Shown here: positions 32,458 to 41,551 of the stretch, piece after piece | How the letters are laid out: every line of letters begins with the position of its first letter | Numbering within the stretch: the stretch's first letter is position 1 | NCBI GenBank assembly: GCA_036498265.1 | Contig: DASYFT010000031.1 | Location: 62,001-126,000, forward strand | DNA from: Palsa-744 sp036498265 | GTDB taxonomy: Bacteria; Actinomycetota; Thermoleophilia; Solirubrobacterales; Solirubrobacteraceae | Reading direction: 5' to 3' | Length of the DNA: 64,000 bases | Made by a program: the position numbers and the translations under genes | Notes under the pieces: generated by a model | What the model was told of the DNA's origin: nothing | What the model saw: the letters and a program-made list of their open reading frames with translations, nothing else | The model's database searches: none

Positions 32458-33692
32458 GGATCCACAAGCCGTTCGAGCGCGGTCGAGATCTGCCTACAGA
32501 CCACCGCTGGAGCGAACAGACGCTCGGCCTCGGCGCGGGCCCTCGCGCGTAGCGCGCGTGGATCCTCGTCGAGTCGCTCGAGCATGTCGGTGATCGCCGC
32601 CGCCATCGCCTCCACGTCTCCCGGAGCGACCTCCGCCGCGACGGAGCGCTCGACGGCCTCGATCGCCCCCACCTCGCTCGTGGCGACCACAGGCACGCCT
32701 GAGGCGAGCGCCTCGCCGACCGTCAGCGCGAAGGGCTCGTAACGACTCGCCTGCAGGAGTAGGTCACTCGCCGCCAGCTCCGCGGGAACCTCCGACGCCT
32801 GCACCGAGCCGGCGTATTCGGAGGTTCCGGGAGGCAGGTCCTCCAGGAGGCCGGTGTAGTCCGACCACAGGCTGGGGCCGCCGACCACGCGCAGCCGCAC
32901 CTGCGCACCGCGCCGGTCGAGCAGCGCTGCCAGGGCGACGACGTCGTCGATCCCCTTGCGGGCCGCGACGCGCCCGAGCACGAGCACCGTGGCGGGCGTC
33001 CCCGGCGCTCGCTCGCCGGCCGTGAACCGCTCGACCCGAACCGGGTTCGGCACCACGACGGTGCGCTCGCGCGGGAAGCTGTAGTCGCGCACGAGATGGT
33101 CGCGGAAGACGCCGCTGATGCACACCAGCAGGCCGGCACGCCGGATCCTCGCCCTCTGCACCAGCATCCGGGCGAACATCACGGCCGCGACGACGGCGAA
33201 CATGTAGCGCGGCTGGCATTGCCAGCTCAGCCTCCGCTCGGCGATGAGGAACCTGAGCTCGCCGGCGATGTGGGTCTCGGGGTGGATCACCAGGGGAGCG
33301 GTTCTTGCGACACGCGTGGGAACCGCAAGGCTCTCGATGGTCGAGAACTGGTAGATGAGGTCGTAGGGCTCGCGCTGGTGGCGGCGTGTGATCTCTCGAC
33401 GGAGCCGCAGTGCCGCGAGCGCGCGCGTGATCAGGCCGCTCACGAACGCAGCCACTTTCGCGCGGCTGTACCACCGGTCCCACTTCCATGTGCTGGTCCC
33501 CCAGACGAAGGTGAGGTTCTCCAGCGAGCTGAGCCGGGAGGACACCGGGCGCTCCTTGCCCGGCAGGAAGCAGTCGATCCGATGACCCTCCCCGACAAGA
33601 CCGGCGAGCAGGTCGGTGGCCACGCCTGCGACGCCCCCGTCCTCGCCCGGACCAGGCCCCACCCAGGCGATCCGGAGGGGTCTGGTGGGCAT
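32406..33692 (-). CDS. GT4-family glycosyltransferase (GT-B fold)
   Basis: This is a 428-residue GT-B enzyme. The N-terminal Rossmann half opens with RIAWVGPGPGEDGGVAGVATDLL, a donor/acceptor Gly loop. The C-terminal half has VLVLGRVAARKGIDDVV, then LLLQASRYEPFALTVGEALASGVPVVA with the Glu-x7-Glu nucleotide-sugar site. It transfers a sugar in the cytosol onto a lipid-linked intermediate or similar acceptor. Specificity cannot be read. It is on the minus strand within a mainly plus-strand locus and converges on the preceding gene with a 52-base overlap. ATG start at 33692. Confidence 0.88.
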   Translation of the reverse strand: MPTRPLRIAWVGPGPGEDGGVAGVATDLLAGLVGEGHRIDCFLPGKERPVSSRLSSLENLTFVWGTSTWKWDRWYSRAKVAAFVSGLITRALAALRLRREITRRHQREPYDLIYQFSTIESLAVPTRVARTAPLVIHPETHIAGELRFLIAERRLSWQCQPRYMFAVVAAVMFARMLVQRARIRRAGLLVCISGVFRDHLVRDYSFPRERTVVVPNPVRVERFTAGERAPGTPATVLVLGRVAARKGIDDVVALAALLDRRGAQVRLRVVGGPSLWSDYTGLLEDLPPGTSEYAGSVQASEVPAELAASDLLLQASRYEPFALTVGEALASGVPVVATSEVGAIEAVERSVAAEVAPGDVEAMAAAITDMLERLDEDPRALRARARAEAERLFAPAVVCRQISTALERLVDPQISSASQSVPPERILS

Positions 33693-33827
33693 CGGGCCAC
33701 CCTATCGAATACCCCATGCAGCGGCCCCTGCCTCGCCGCGAGGCGGCTCGCCCGCCCGCTCGCCGCCCGTTCGCCCGTCGGCTGCGACGCCCGCGGCCCT
33801 GGTACGAGGGGCTACCAGAGCGGCCGG

Positions 33828-33833
33828 TACACT
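33828..33833 (+). promoter_or_regulatory. -10-like hexamer TACACT before a GT4 gene
   Basis: The context GGTACACTT lies 47 bases before the ATG at 33880. The same GGTANNCT/TGTACTCT pattern precedes other genes of this locus (39753, 41490, 44373). No good -35 is visible. Confidence 0.35.
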
Positions 33834-33879
33834 TCCTCCGAGCGTCAGCGACCGAGCCGTCGATGGCTAGGGAAGGCCC

Positions 33880-35013
33880 ATGCACATTCTGGTGACGGTT
33901 CCGTGGGGGGAGCGCCTCGGCGGCGCAGAGTCCATGCTCCAGGGCATCCTCGACGGGGCAGCCGGCGCCGGGCACCGGATGGATCTCGTCTTCTTCGAGG
34001 ACGGTCGCTGGCCGCAGGAGCTGGCTGCTGCGGGACTCGATGTCGAGGTGATCCGGGCCGGGCGCCTGCGCGATGTGCACCGCTGGATCGCGACGGTGAT
34101 CCGGCTGGCGAGGGTGTTTCGCCGCCGCCGGCCCGACCTGATCCTGAACTGGTCCCCCAAGACCCAGCTCTACGGCTCGCCGGCGGCGGTCCTGGCCGGC
34201 ATGCGCTCGAGGGTCATCTGGTGGCAGCACGGCATCCCCGCGCCGGCCCACTGGATGGACCGCCTGGCCAGCCTGCTGCCGGCCGTCGCGGTGGGTTGCT
34301 CCTCGCATGTGGCCGCGCGTGCGCAGGCACGGCTCTTCCCGTCACGCCGCACGTTCGTCGTCGCACCCGGCGCTCCGAGCCCGCAGCCCGGCTCCGAGGA
34401 GGTCCTGCCCGCCCTTCCGACGGACGTCCCCATCGTCGGGATCGTCGGTCGACTGCAGCCGTGGAAGGGTCAGCACAAGCTGCTGGAGTCGCAGGCGCTT
34501 CTCCGGCGTCGAGGCCAGGAGCTGCATCTGGTGATCGTGGGCGGAGACGCGTACGGGCTGTCCACCGACTACGCCGAGTCGCTGCCATCGCTCATCGGCG
34601 AGCTCGGGCTCTCGGAGGCGGTCACGATGACGGGCCAGGTCCCAGACGCGGGACCGTACATAGAGCGCATGGACGTACTCGTCAACGCGTCCGCGGATGA
34701 GCCGTTCGGCATCGTCCTGCTCGAGGGGATGGCGAGGGGCGTGGCCGTCGTGGCCGTCGACTCGGCCGGCCCGGCGGAGATCATCGAGGATCGCCGGACA
34801 GGGCTGCTGGCACGGTCAGGTGAGCCGGAGGACCTCGCCGAGCCCCTGGGTGCGCTGCTCGGCTCCGCGGAGCTGCGCGAGGGGATCGCTCGCGCAGGCC
34901 GCGAGCGCTTCCTGGCCGAGTTCACCAACGCCGCCATGCAGCGGCGATTCTTCGAGCGCCTTGCCGCCGTCCGTGCCGGGAAAACGGCGGCGGATACGAT
35001 GGGTGCGCAATGA
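33880..35013 (+). CDS. GT4-family glycosyltransferase
   Basis: This is a 377-residue GT-B glycosyltransferase. It has N-terminal MHILVTVPWGERLGGAESML and central VPIVGIVGRLQPWKGQHKLLES, the start of the GT4 C-terminal domain. MDVLVNASADEPFGIVLLEGMARGVAVVA is the expected E-x7-E donor site (read in two parts: DEPFGIVLLEGMARG and GVAVVAVDSAG). The protein is soluble. The ATG at 33880 has a GGGAAGG purine run 5 bases upstream. Its stop overlaps the next ATG (ATGA), so the two GT4 genes are translationally coupled and probably act in sequence on the same polysaccharide. Confidence 0.9.
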   Translation: MHILVTVPWGERLGGAESMLQGILDGAAGAGHRMDLVFFEDGRWPQELAAAGLDVEVIRAGRLRDVHRWIATVIRLARVFRRRRPDLILNWSPKTQLYGSPAAVLAGMRSRVIWWQHGIPAPAHWMDRLASLLPAVAVGCSSHVAARAQARLFPSRRTFVVAPGAPSPQPGSEEVLPALPTDVPIVGIVGRLQPWKGQHKLLESQALLRRRGQELHLVIVGGDAYGLSTDYAESLPSLIGELGLSEAVTMTGQVPDAGPYIERMDVLVNASADEPFGIVLLEGMARGVAVVAVDSAGPAEIIEDRRTGLLARSGEPEDLAEPLGALLGSAELREGIARAGRERFLAEFTNAAMQRRFFERLAAVRAGKTAADTMGAQ

Positions 35014-36209
35014 TGCAGCTGCTGCTGAACCGTGGCTCGGCCTCCGCGCGGGCGGCGGTCCAGCCGGCGCCCAAGGAGGGAACGGGACGGCCGGGCGAGG
35101 TCACGATCGTCGCCAACGACGTCGGTGCGGTCGGGGGCATGGAGCGACAGCTGGCCGAGCTGGCGGTGGGCCTCGGGCGCCTCGGTCACAGGGTCACGGT
35201 GATCGCGCGGACCTGCGAGCTGCCACCCTCGGCCGGGGTTGACTTCCACCGCGTTCCAGGGCCCCGGCGGCCGTTCCTCCTTGCCTACCTCTGGTTCATG
35301 CTCGCCGGCTCGGTGGTGGTGTGGCGGCGGCGGCGCGGGATCGTGCACACGGCGGGCGCCGTCGTCGTCAACCGCGTCGAAAGCATCGCCGTTCACTGCT
35401 GCCACCAGGTCTATGGCTCGACGCCCGTGGACGAGAGTAGGGCCGCCCGTGCGTACGCGCGACTGGCGCGCGCCGTCAAGCGCCTGGCGGAGCGGGCCTG
35501 CTTCCGCCGGAACCGGACGGCGATGCTGGTGTGCGTATCCAACGGCGTGGCGGACGAGGTGCGTGAGCACTATCCCGACACGGCCCCGCGAGTGGTGACG
35601 ATCCACAACGGGGTCGACCTGCTCGCCTTCGCACGCGGGACGCACCAACAGGAGGCGCGCGAGCTCAGGGCGAGCCTGCAGATACCGGAGGGCCGCCTCG
35701 TGCTGGCGTTCGTCGGGGGAAACTGGGAGCAGAAGGGGCTGCGCGCCGTCATCGAATCGCTGGCCCGCGCCGGCGGATGGGACCTCGTGGTCGCCGGCCG
35801 CGGGAACCATGCACGATTCGGTGAGCTCGCGGGCTCCCTGGGCGTGCAGGACCGCGTCCACTGGCTCGGGGTGGTGGCAGACATCCAGCCGGTCTACGAG
35901 CTCGCCGACGCATTCGTTCTGCCCTCCGGCTACGAGACCTTCTCGCTCGTCACGTTCGAGGCGGCGGCATACGGTCTGCCGATCCTCGCAACGCCCGTGA
36001 GCGGCGTTCGCGAGTTGATCGACGACGGCCGCAACGGGTTCCTGATCGCACCCGAGCCCGCGGCGATCGCGGGTCGCTTGGAGCAGCTCGCCGCCGACCC
36101 GGCGTTGAGGGCGAGCCTCGGCGCGGCGGCGCGCGAGTCGGCGCTCGAGTTCGGCTGGGAGAAGATGGTGGCCAGGCACGAGGACCTCTATGCGCGGCTC
36201 GCGGGCTGA
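35010..36209 (+). CDS. GT4-family glycosyltransferase
   Basis: This 399-residue GT-B enzyme has the N-terminal glycine loop VIANDVGAVGGMERQLAELAVGL shortened to NDVGAVGGMERQ, the central LVLAFVGGNWEQKGLRAVIES, and donor-site region DAFVLPSGYETFSLVTFEAA. Two ATG codons stand in tandem at 35010 and 35013. The first overlaps the previous stop. The first 30 residues are a variable leader. It is soluble and probably acts in the same polysaccharide pathway as its partner. Sugar specificity is unknown. Confidence 0.9.
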   Translation: MMQLLLNRGSASARAAVQPAPKEGTGRPGEVTIVANDVGAVGGMERQLAELAVGLGRLGHRVTVIARTCELPPSAGVDFHRVPGPRRPFLLAYLWFMLAGSVVVWRRRRGIVHTAGAVVVNRVESIAVHCCHQVYGSTPVDESRAARAYARLARAVKRLAERACFRRNRTAMLVCVSNGVADEVREHYPDTAPRVVTIHNGVDLLAFARGTHQQEARELRASLQIPEGRLVLAFVGGNWEQKGLRAVIESLARAGGWDLVVAGRGNHARFGELAGSLGVQDRVHWLGVVADIQPVYELADAFVLPSGYETFSLVTFEAAAYGLPILATPVSGVRELIDDGRNGFLIAPEPAAIAGRLEQLAADPALRASLGAAARESALEFGWEKMVARHEDLYARLAG

Positions 36210-36337
36210 GGCGAGTGGGGCGGCGAGATCATTGACGCCCGCGAGCGCCGTGTGCGATGCTCCTCCGCGGTGCGCATGGCCCAGGTCGCGCATCGCATTC
36301 GCTTGGATCCGAGGGACGAAAACGGCAGGGAGAGCTG

Positions 36338-37369
36338 ATGCTGGACGACGGCCGGCCTGAGTCGACTCAACTGACCGACAGTGCGCCACACGGCGCTTCG
36401 GCCAACGGCGTGAGCTCACGCGAGGGGCGGGTCCCGGACTTCTTCGTCGTGGGACATCCGAAGTGCGGCACGACGGCGCTCTACGAGATGCTGATGCGCC
36501 ACCCGCAGGTCTACATGCCGCCCGGCAAGGAGCCGTGGTTCTTCGCACGCGAGCTGCTCGTCAACACCCCGCCGCGTCCGAGCGGCACGCCGCACACCCT
36601 CGAGGAGTACAAGCAGTGGTTCGCCGGCGCCAGGTCCGACCAGTTGGTCGGCGAGGCGACCTCCCTGTACCTGTGGTCGCGCTCTGCGGCTGGCGGCATC
36701 GCCGAGGTGCGACCGGACGCCCGCATCATCGCGATCGTGCGCGAGCCGGCGGCGTTCTTGCGTTCGCTGCACCTCGAGTTCGTCCAGATCTACGTGGAGA
36801 CCGAGCCCGACTTCCGCAAGGCGATGGCGCTCGAGCCGGGCAGGCGCGAAGGCAGGCACACCGGCCGCTACTCGTACTGGCCGCAGGCGCTCATGTACTC
36901 CGACTACGTGCGCTACGTCGAGCAGCTGCGGCGCTTTCACGACGTCTTCCCGCCCGAGCAGGTGCTGGTGCTGGTCTACGACGACTTCCGCCGCGACAAC
37001 GAGGCGACGCTCCGGCGGGTGCTGCAGTTCCTGGACGTGGACGAGGATTTCCAGATCGAGGCGACGGAAGCCAACCCGACGGTCCGGGTTCGCTCACAGA
37101 AGATGCACGAGCTGGTGCACGCGCTGTACGTGGGCCATGGCCCCGTCTCGCGCGCGCTCAAGGCGGGGATCAAGGCGGTCACGCCGAGGCAGGCGCGCCG
37201 CAAGCTGATCTTCGGCGCGCAGAGGCGCCTCGTCTTCGCCGACCCGCTGCCTCCGGACGAGGAGCTGATGAGCGAGCTGCGCCGGCGTTTCAAGCCCGAG
37301 GTCGTGGCGCTGAGCGAGTACCTGGATCGCGATCTCGTGAGCCTCTGGGGCTACGACCAGATCGCCTGA
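36338..37369 (+). CDS. PAPS-dependent sulfotransferase
   Basis: This enzyme transfers sulfate from PAPS to an acceptor, here probably a sugar hydroxyl. The 343-residue protein has the 5'-phosphosulfate loop GHPKCGTTALYEML at about 39-52, the 3'-phosphate motif REPAAFLRSLH at about 135-145, and the conserved tail ALSEYLDRDLVSLWGYD shared with three other paralogs in this window. I chose the ATG at 36338, which has AGGGAGAG 4-11 bases upstream. An earlier ATG at 36257 adds 27 unlikely residues. Its last 80 bases overlap a convergent GT4 gene. Confidence 0.9.
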   Translation: MLDDGRPESTQLTDSAPHGASANGVSSREGRVPDFFVVGHPKCGTTALYEMLMRHPQVYMPPGKEPWFFARELLVNTPPRPSGTPHTLEEYKQWFAGARSDQLVGEATSLYLWSRSAAGGIAEVRPDARIIAIVREPAAFLRSLHLEFVQIYVETEPDFRKAMALEPGRREGRHTGRYSYWPQALMYSDYVRYVEQLRRFHDVFPPEQVLVLVYDDFRRDNEATLRRVLQFLDVDEDFQIEATEANPTVRVRSQKMHELVHALYVGHGPVSRALKAGIKAVTPRQARRKLIFGAQRRLVFADPLPPDEELMSELRRRFKPEVVALSEYLDRDLVSLWGYDQIA

Positions 37370-38483
37370 GCTCGAGCGCTCGCTCGACCTGATCGGCGAT
37401 GCGGCGCTGGAAGGCGGCGACCGAGAACCGCGCTGCGTTCTCGACGGCGCGGGCCGGCTCGAGATGGAGCTCGCCGAGGCGCTCGATCGCGTGCACGAAC
37501 GAGTCGACGTCGTCGAGCTCCGCCAGCAGGCCGGTCTGGCCGTCGAGGACGGTCTCGAGCGCCCCACCGGCAGCGGCCGCGATGACGGGCCGGCCGCTCG
37601 CCTGGGCCTCGACCGCGGTGATGCCGAACTCCTCCATGCTCGGCATCAGCAGCGCGCGTGAGCTCGCGTAGAGCTTGGCCAGCTGCTCGTCTCCCGCGCG
37701 GCCCAGGAACTCCGCCTCCGGGTACTCGCGGCTGAGCGCAGCGTGCTCCGGCCCGGACCCCACCACGCGAACGGGCACCCCTGCTCGCCGTGCCGCCTCC
37801 AGGGCGATGTGCAGGCGCTTGTGTCGCACGAGCTCGGAGACGATCAGCAGCGACTCGCCCGGCTCGCCGGGGCTGAAGCGATGAGTCTCGACCGGCGGAT
37901 GGATGATCGGGGCCTCGCGGCCGTAGTAGCGGCGGATCCGCTCCTGCGTCAGCCGTGAGTTGGCGATGTAGGTGTCGACCCGTCTGCTCGCTGCCAGGTC
38001 CCAGCGGCGCATGCGCTCCAGCGCGCGTCTCAGCAGGGGACGCAGCGCGGCGGGCGTCTCCGCGAGCGCTCTCTCCTCCTCGTACCAGGCATAGCGGAAC
38101 GGCGCGTGGCAGTAGCAGATGTGCACCGCCCCCGGCGGTACGCGAACGCCGTGCGCGAACGCGCTGCTGCTGCTAAGGACGACGTCCGAGGGGCCCAGCC
38201 GCAGCCGTTCGATCGCCCACGGGTAGAGCACCAGCAGCCGCCGGAACGACGCCTGCCCGACGCCCAACCGCTGCAGCGGCGAGGTCGTGATCGAGCGCCC
38301 CGCGAAGCGCCCGCCTGTACCGCCCTCGTCGTAGAGGAGCGTGAAGATCGGAGAGTCGACATACAGCTCGGCGATCGCCGCGAAGGTGCGCTCGGCGCCG
38401 CGCATGACCAGCAGGTAGTCGTGCGCGAGGGACACGGACTCGCCGTGAGCCTGCGAAGGGGTGGGTGAGTGCTCGGCGATCAC
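37290..38483 (-). CDS. GT4-family glycosyltransferase (WbaZ-like mannosyltransferase type)
   Basis: The 397-residue GT-B protein opens with VSLAHDYLLVMRGAERTFAAI and contains VHICYCHAPFRYAWYE, a pattern of the WbaZ/mannosyltransferase-like GT4 branch. The donor half has LLIVSELVRHKRLHIALEAA and ALLMPSMEEFGITAVEAQASGRPVI (E-x7-E). The C-terminal 24 residues are a Ser/Arg/Pro-rich tail encoded antisense to the conserved 3' end of the sulfotransferase, so the natural stop was probably lost when the two genes were brought together. The start is a GTG at 38483. It is followed closely by another minus-strand GT4 gene upstream. Confidence 0.87.
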   Translation of the reverse strand: MIAEHSPTPSQAHGESVSLAHDYLLVMRGAERTFAAIAELYVDSPIFTLLYDEGGTGGRFAGRSITTSPLQRLGVGQASFRRLLVLYPWAIERLRLGPSDVVLSSSSAFAHGVRVPPGAVHICYCHAPFRYAWYEEERALAETPAALRPLLRRALERMRRWDLAASRRVDTYIANSRLTQERIRRYYGREAPIIHPPVETHRFSPGEPGESLLIVSELVRHKRLHIALEAARRAGVPVRVVGSGPEHAALSREYPEAEFLGRAGDEQLAKLYASSRALLMPSMEEFGITAVEAQASGRPVIAAAAGGALETVLDGQTGLLAELDDVDSFVHAIERLGELHLEPARAVENAARFSVAAFQRRIADQVERALELRRSGRSPRGSRDRDPGTRSAPRPRA

Positions 38484-38507
38484 GGCCGCTTGGATTGCCC
38501 GCTGCCC

Positions 38508-39620
38508 TCAGAGGGAGCCGGCTTCACCTCGGCCGGCCAGCAGGTCGGTCACGAACTCGCCCATCCGCGATTGCTGGACGCGCCTGTCGAACGGGTCGCA
38601 GTTGCGCTCGCGGATCGCCTCACGTCGACGGTCGATCTCATCGCGGGTGAGGGTCTCCAACAGCTCCGTCAGCGCATCCACGTATGTGTGACTCCACGGC
38701 GCCCCGCCCGGCAGCCTCCAGAAGCAGGCGCTCTCGAGGTCGTAGGAGACCGGGCTCTGGCCGCTGAGCACGGGCAGGCCGGCAGCGAGGTACTCGCTCA
38801 GTTTGGTGGTGTAGCGAAACGACCCCACCCGGTCCACGCTCTGCGAGAGGCTGGCGATGTCGAACGCATCCAGGTAGTCCGGCACCTCCTCCGGCGGGAC
38901 CCGGCCGGGCAGCAGCACGCGGCCGCCGAGATCCTCGCCCGCCATGTCCCTCAGCCGCTGCAGCCCGGAGCCGTCGCCGACGATGCACACCACCACGTCG
39001 GTGCGGTCCAGGCGCCGCACGGCCTGCACCAGCTCCGCGCCGTAGACGTACCCCACACGGCTCACCAGCTGCAGGGCGCCGGTGAGGCCGACGACGATCG
39101 CCTCGGGGGCGATGCCCAGTCTCCCGCGTACCTGCTCGCGGCCACCCTCCGACGCGTGCCCGCGGGTCCATCCGGGCGCCGTCATCCCGCGCGGGGCGCC
39201 GAACGTGAGCGCCCGCCCCACGAGATAGGGAGTCCAGCCCACGTAGCCCGCGCAGCGGCGGCAGAGCAGGCGCTCGTAGAGCGCGCCGGCCACGCCGAGC
39301 AGGCGCGAGCGCAGGCCGAGGTAGGGACCGACGGCGTCGCCGCTCGACACGACGAAAGGGATGCCCAGCAGCGCCTGGATTGCCATCACCGCGACGCCGC
39401 CCGCGATCCCGGTTCCCTCCATGACGATCAGCGCCGGCCGCCGAGCGACGGCGGCTCTGATCAGGCCCGCAGCCGATCTCAGCCTGTGCCTGTGGTCGAA
39501 GGGGTAGACCTCGGGATCCAGAGGCTCGAGTAGGAGGCGGATCCGCTGATCGGTGACGTGATCGTGACCCTGGGTCGTGAAGCACAAGATCCGCGTCTCC
39601 GGAGCGCCCGCCAAGCCCAT
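38508..39620 (-). CDS. GT4-like glycosyltransferase
   Basis: The 370-residue protein has a GT-B organisation: N-terminal ETRILCFTTQGHDHVTDQRI, a Cys-containing loop (LLCRRCAGYVGWTPYLVGRAL), central AIVVGLTGALQLVSRVGYVYG, and donor-site region DAFDIASLSQSVDRVGSFRYTTKLSEYLAAGLPV. The KLSEYLAAG motif is characteristic of a GT4 branch where it replaces the usual E-x7-E. I chose the ATG at 39620, preceded by AGAGGAAAGG. An upstream start would add about 65 unlikely residues. It precedes the WbaZ-like gene by 24 bases on the same strand. Confidence 0.82.
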   Translation of the reverse strand: MGLAGAPETRILCFTTQGHDHVTDQRIRLLLEPLDPEVYPFDHRHRLRSAAGLIRAAVARRPALIVMEGTGIAGGVAVMAIQALLGIPFVVSSGDAVGPYLGLRSRLLGVAGALYERLLCRRCAGYVGWTPYLVGRALTFGAPRGMTAPGWTRGHASEGGREQVRGRLGIAPEAIVVGLTGALQLVSRVGYVYGAELVQAVRRLDRTDVVVCIVGDGSGLQRLRDMAGEDLGGRVLLPGRVPPEEVPDYLDAFDIASLSQSVDRVGSFRYTTKLSEYLAAGLPVLSGQSPVSYDLESACFWRLPGGAPWSHTYVDALTELLETLTRDEIDRRREAIRERNCDPFDRRVQQSRMGEFVTDLLAGRGEAGSL

Positions 39621-39752
39621 CCTTTCCTCTGATCGTCCCGCCGTCCCGGCGCTGTCACACCGCGCCGAGCGGTCCGGGCAGGATAGATGATCGTGCCTTT
39701 CCGCCCGCGCCGCGGGACCCAGAAAATCGGCTCTGGATGCGGTATCGCGCGG

Positions 39753-39758
39753 TACCCT
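39753..39758 (+). promoter_or_regulatory. -10-like hexamer TACCCT before the Wzy-like gene
   Basis: It sits in GGTACCCTTTG, 49 bases before the ATG at 39808. The octamer is very similar to the element before the BY-kinase-like gene (TGTACTCTTTG, 41489-41499). No clear -35 was found. Confidence 0.4.
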
Positions 39759-39807
39759 TTGAGGCCGGTGCCGGGATGGCGGTGCCCTCCGCGAGCACTG
39801 CTTCACT

Positions 39808-41427
39808 ATGAGCACCCCTTATCTGCAACCGTCCGGTTCGAGCACCGGCGTGCCGCCGGCCCTACTCGGACCGCGCCTGCGCCAGGCGCTTCTCGTCGGT
39901 GTCGGCGCCGGGCTCGTTCCGCTGGCGATCGCGCTCGCCATCGCCCTCTCGGTGCCGCGGCCGAACCTTGCGCTCGCCGTGGGCATCGCCGCCGGTGCCG
40001 TGGCTGTTGTCGTGCTCGTCGCGGACACGCGCCTGCATGTCACCGTGATGCTGCTCGCGCTCTATCTCGGGCTACTGGACGGACCGGTCAAGCTGGGGAC
40101 CGGCGGTCACGAACTGGCGTCGGTCGGCCGCGACATCCTGATCTTCGCTGTGAGCCTCGGGGCGCTGCTGAGGCTGCTCGCCAGCAGGCAGCCGATCCGA
40201 CTGCCCCCGCTGTCGGGCTGGGTGGTGCTTTTCGTGGCGCTCGTCCTGGCCGAGGCGTTCAACCCGCACACCGGCGGATTCGTGAAGGCCCTCGGTGGCT
40301 TTCGCCAGCAGCTCGAGTTCGTCCCGTTCTTCTTCTTCGGCTACGCGATCATGCGATCCAAGGAGCGCTTTCGCAAGTTCTTCCTCCTGCTCGGAGTCAT
40401 AGCGCTGGCCAATGGGATCGTCAGCACCTACCAGACCAAGCTCAGTCCGGGGCAGCTGGCGAGCTGGGGGCCCGGCTACAGCGAACTCGTCAACGGCAGC
40501 AACCAGGGGGGCAAAAAGGGTCTCTCGGGACGGCTCTATGTCAGCGAAGGCGTCGCGCGGGTGCGTCCGCCGGGTCTCGGCAAGGACGCCGGCTTCGGTG
40601 GCAGCATCGGCTTGATCGCCGTCCCATGCACGCTCGCGCTGCTGGCAACCTGGCGCGGCCGGCGACGATGGCTCGGGCTGGTCCTCTGCCTCGGAGCGCT
40701 GCTCGGCGTGGTGACCGGGCTCGGGCGCCTTCAGGTCGTCGGCGCCGTTCTGGCGCTGCTCGCCTTCGCGCTGCTCTCGGCAAGCGCCGGACGGCGAATC
40801 ACGCGCCCGCTCGGCGCCCTCGTGGTGGTGCTCGCGCTCGCGTTCCCGCTCGGCGCGCTGCTTGTGTCGATCGAGGCGCCGGGGACGTTCAATCGGTATG
40901 CCGAAATCGCACCGGCCAACGCGGTGTCTGCCAAAGACAAAAAGACCGGAGAACTCTCGCTCCTGCCGCATCAGCTTTCGGTCGCGCCGCTCGGCGTGGG
41001 GCTGGCGAGCGCCGGCGCGGCGAGCGGCTTCGGCGGGCAGGTCAGTGAACGGCTCGAAGGCCACAGCGTGGGCGCGGAGACGCAGTTCAACTTCTCGGCG
41101 GACGAACTCGGCCTGCCCGGAGTGCTCCTGTGGATCGGGATCGTGCTCAACCTGATCTGGCTGGCCCTGCGGCGGCTGCGGGGGGTCGCCGACGTCGAGC
41201 TTCGGATCGACCTTGCGGCCGTGTTCGCGCTGCCCGTCGCCTTCCTGATCATGGGGCTGTCCGGGCCCATCTTGGGAAGCTCGGCCGCCGGCCCCTACTT
41301 CTGGTTCGCCACCGGGATCGCCGCCTACTGGTTCGCCGGGCCGGGCCGGCGGCTTGCCGCCAAGAATGACGGTGGCTCCCGAGTCGGTGCGCAGGGTGGG
41401 CCGCGGCAAGCGACAGCGGCTTCGTGA
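39808..41427 (+). CDS. Wzy/O-antigen ligase-like polysaccharide polymerase
   Basis: This is a polytopic membrane protein of 539 residues with about ten membrane segments and one long extracytoplasmic loop (residues about 345-430), the usual topology of Wzy polymerases and O-antigen ligases. Features include GGFRQQLEFVPFFFFGYAIM, GFGGSIGLIAVPCTLALL and SADELGLPGVLLWIGIVLNLIWL, the last resembling the DxxLxxxG motif that follows the catalytic loop in this family. It would join undecaprenyl-linked repeat units outside the membrane. Glu codons in the extracytoplasmic stretches are largely GAA. It lies directly upstream of the chain-length/kinase gene. Confidence 0.8.
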   Translation: MSTPYLQPSGSSTGVPPALLGPRLRQALLVGVGAGLVPLAIALAIALSVPRPNLALAVGIAAGAVAVVVLVADTRLHVTVMLLALYLGLLDGPVKLGTGGHELASVGRDILIFAVSLGALLRLLASRQPIRLPPLSGWVVLFVALVLAEAFNPHTGGFVKALGGFRQQLEFVPFFFFGYAIMRSKERFRKFFLLLGVIALANGIVSTYQTKLSPGQLASWGPGYSELVNGSNQGGKKGLSGRLYVSEGVARVRPPGLGKDAGFGGSIGLIAVPCTLALLATWRGRRRWLGLVLCLGALLGVVTGLGRLQVVGAVLALLAFALLSASAGRRITRPLGALVVVLALAFPLGALLVSIEAPGTFNRYAEIAPANAVSAKDKKTGELSLLPHQLSVAPLGVGLASAGAASGFGGQVSERLEGHSVGAETQFNFSADELGLPGVLLWIGIVLNLIWLALRRLRGVADVELRIDLAAVFALPVAFLIMGLSGPILGSSAAGPYFWFATGIAAYWFAGPGRRLAAKNDGGSRVGAQGGPRQATAAS

Positions 41428-41489
41428 CGCCCGTGTCACACACTGGCCGAAGCCATGCGCCAGATGCCCGTCAGACCGCGCCGGGACTG

Positions 41490-41495
41490 TACTCT
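41490..41495 (+). promoter_or_regulatory. -10-like hexamer TACTCT before the BY-kinase-like gene
   Basis: TGTACTCTTTG includes an extended -10 type TG and closely matches the element before the Wzy-like gene. It lies 56 bases before the ATG at 41552. Confidence 0.4.
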
Positions 41496-41551
41496 TTGGA
41501 GTTGTGGGCCCTCAGGTTGGCGGGCGCGGGGCCGTGGACGGATCCTAAGCG

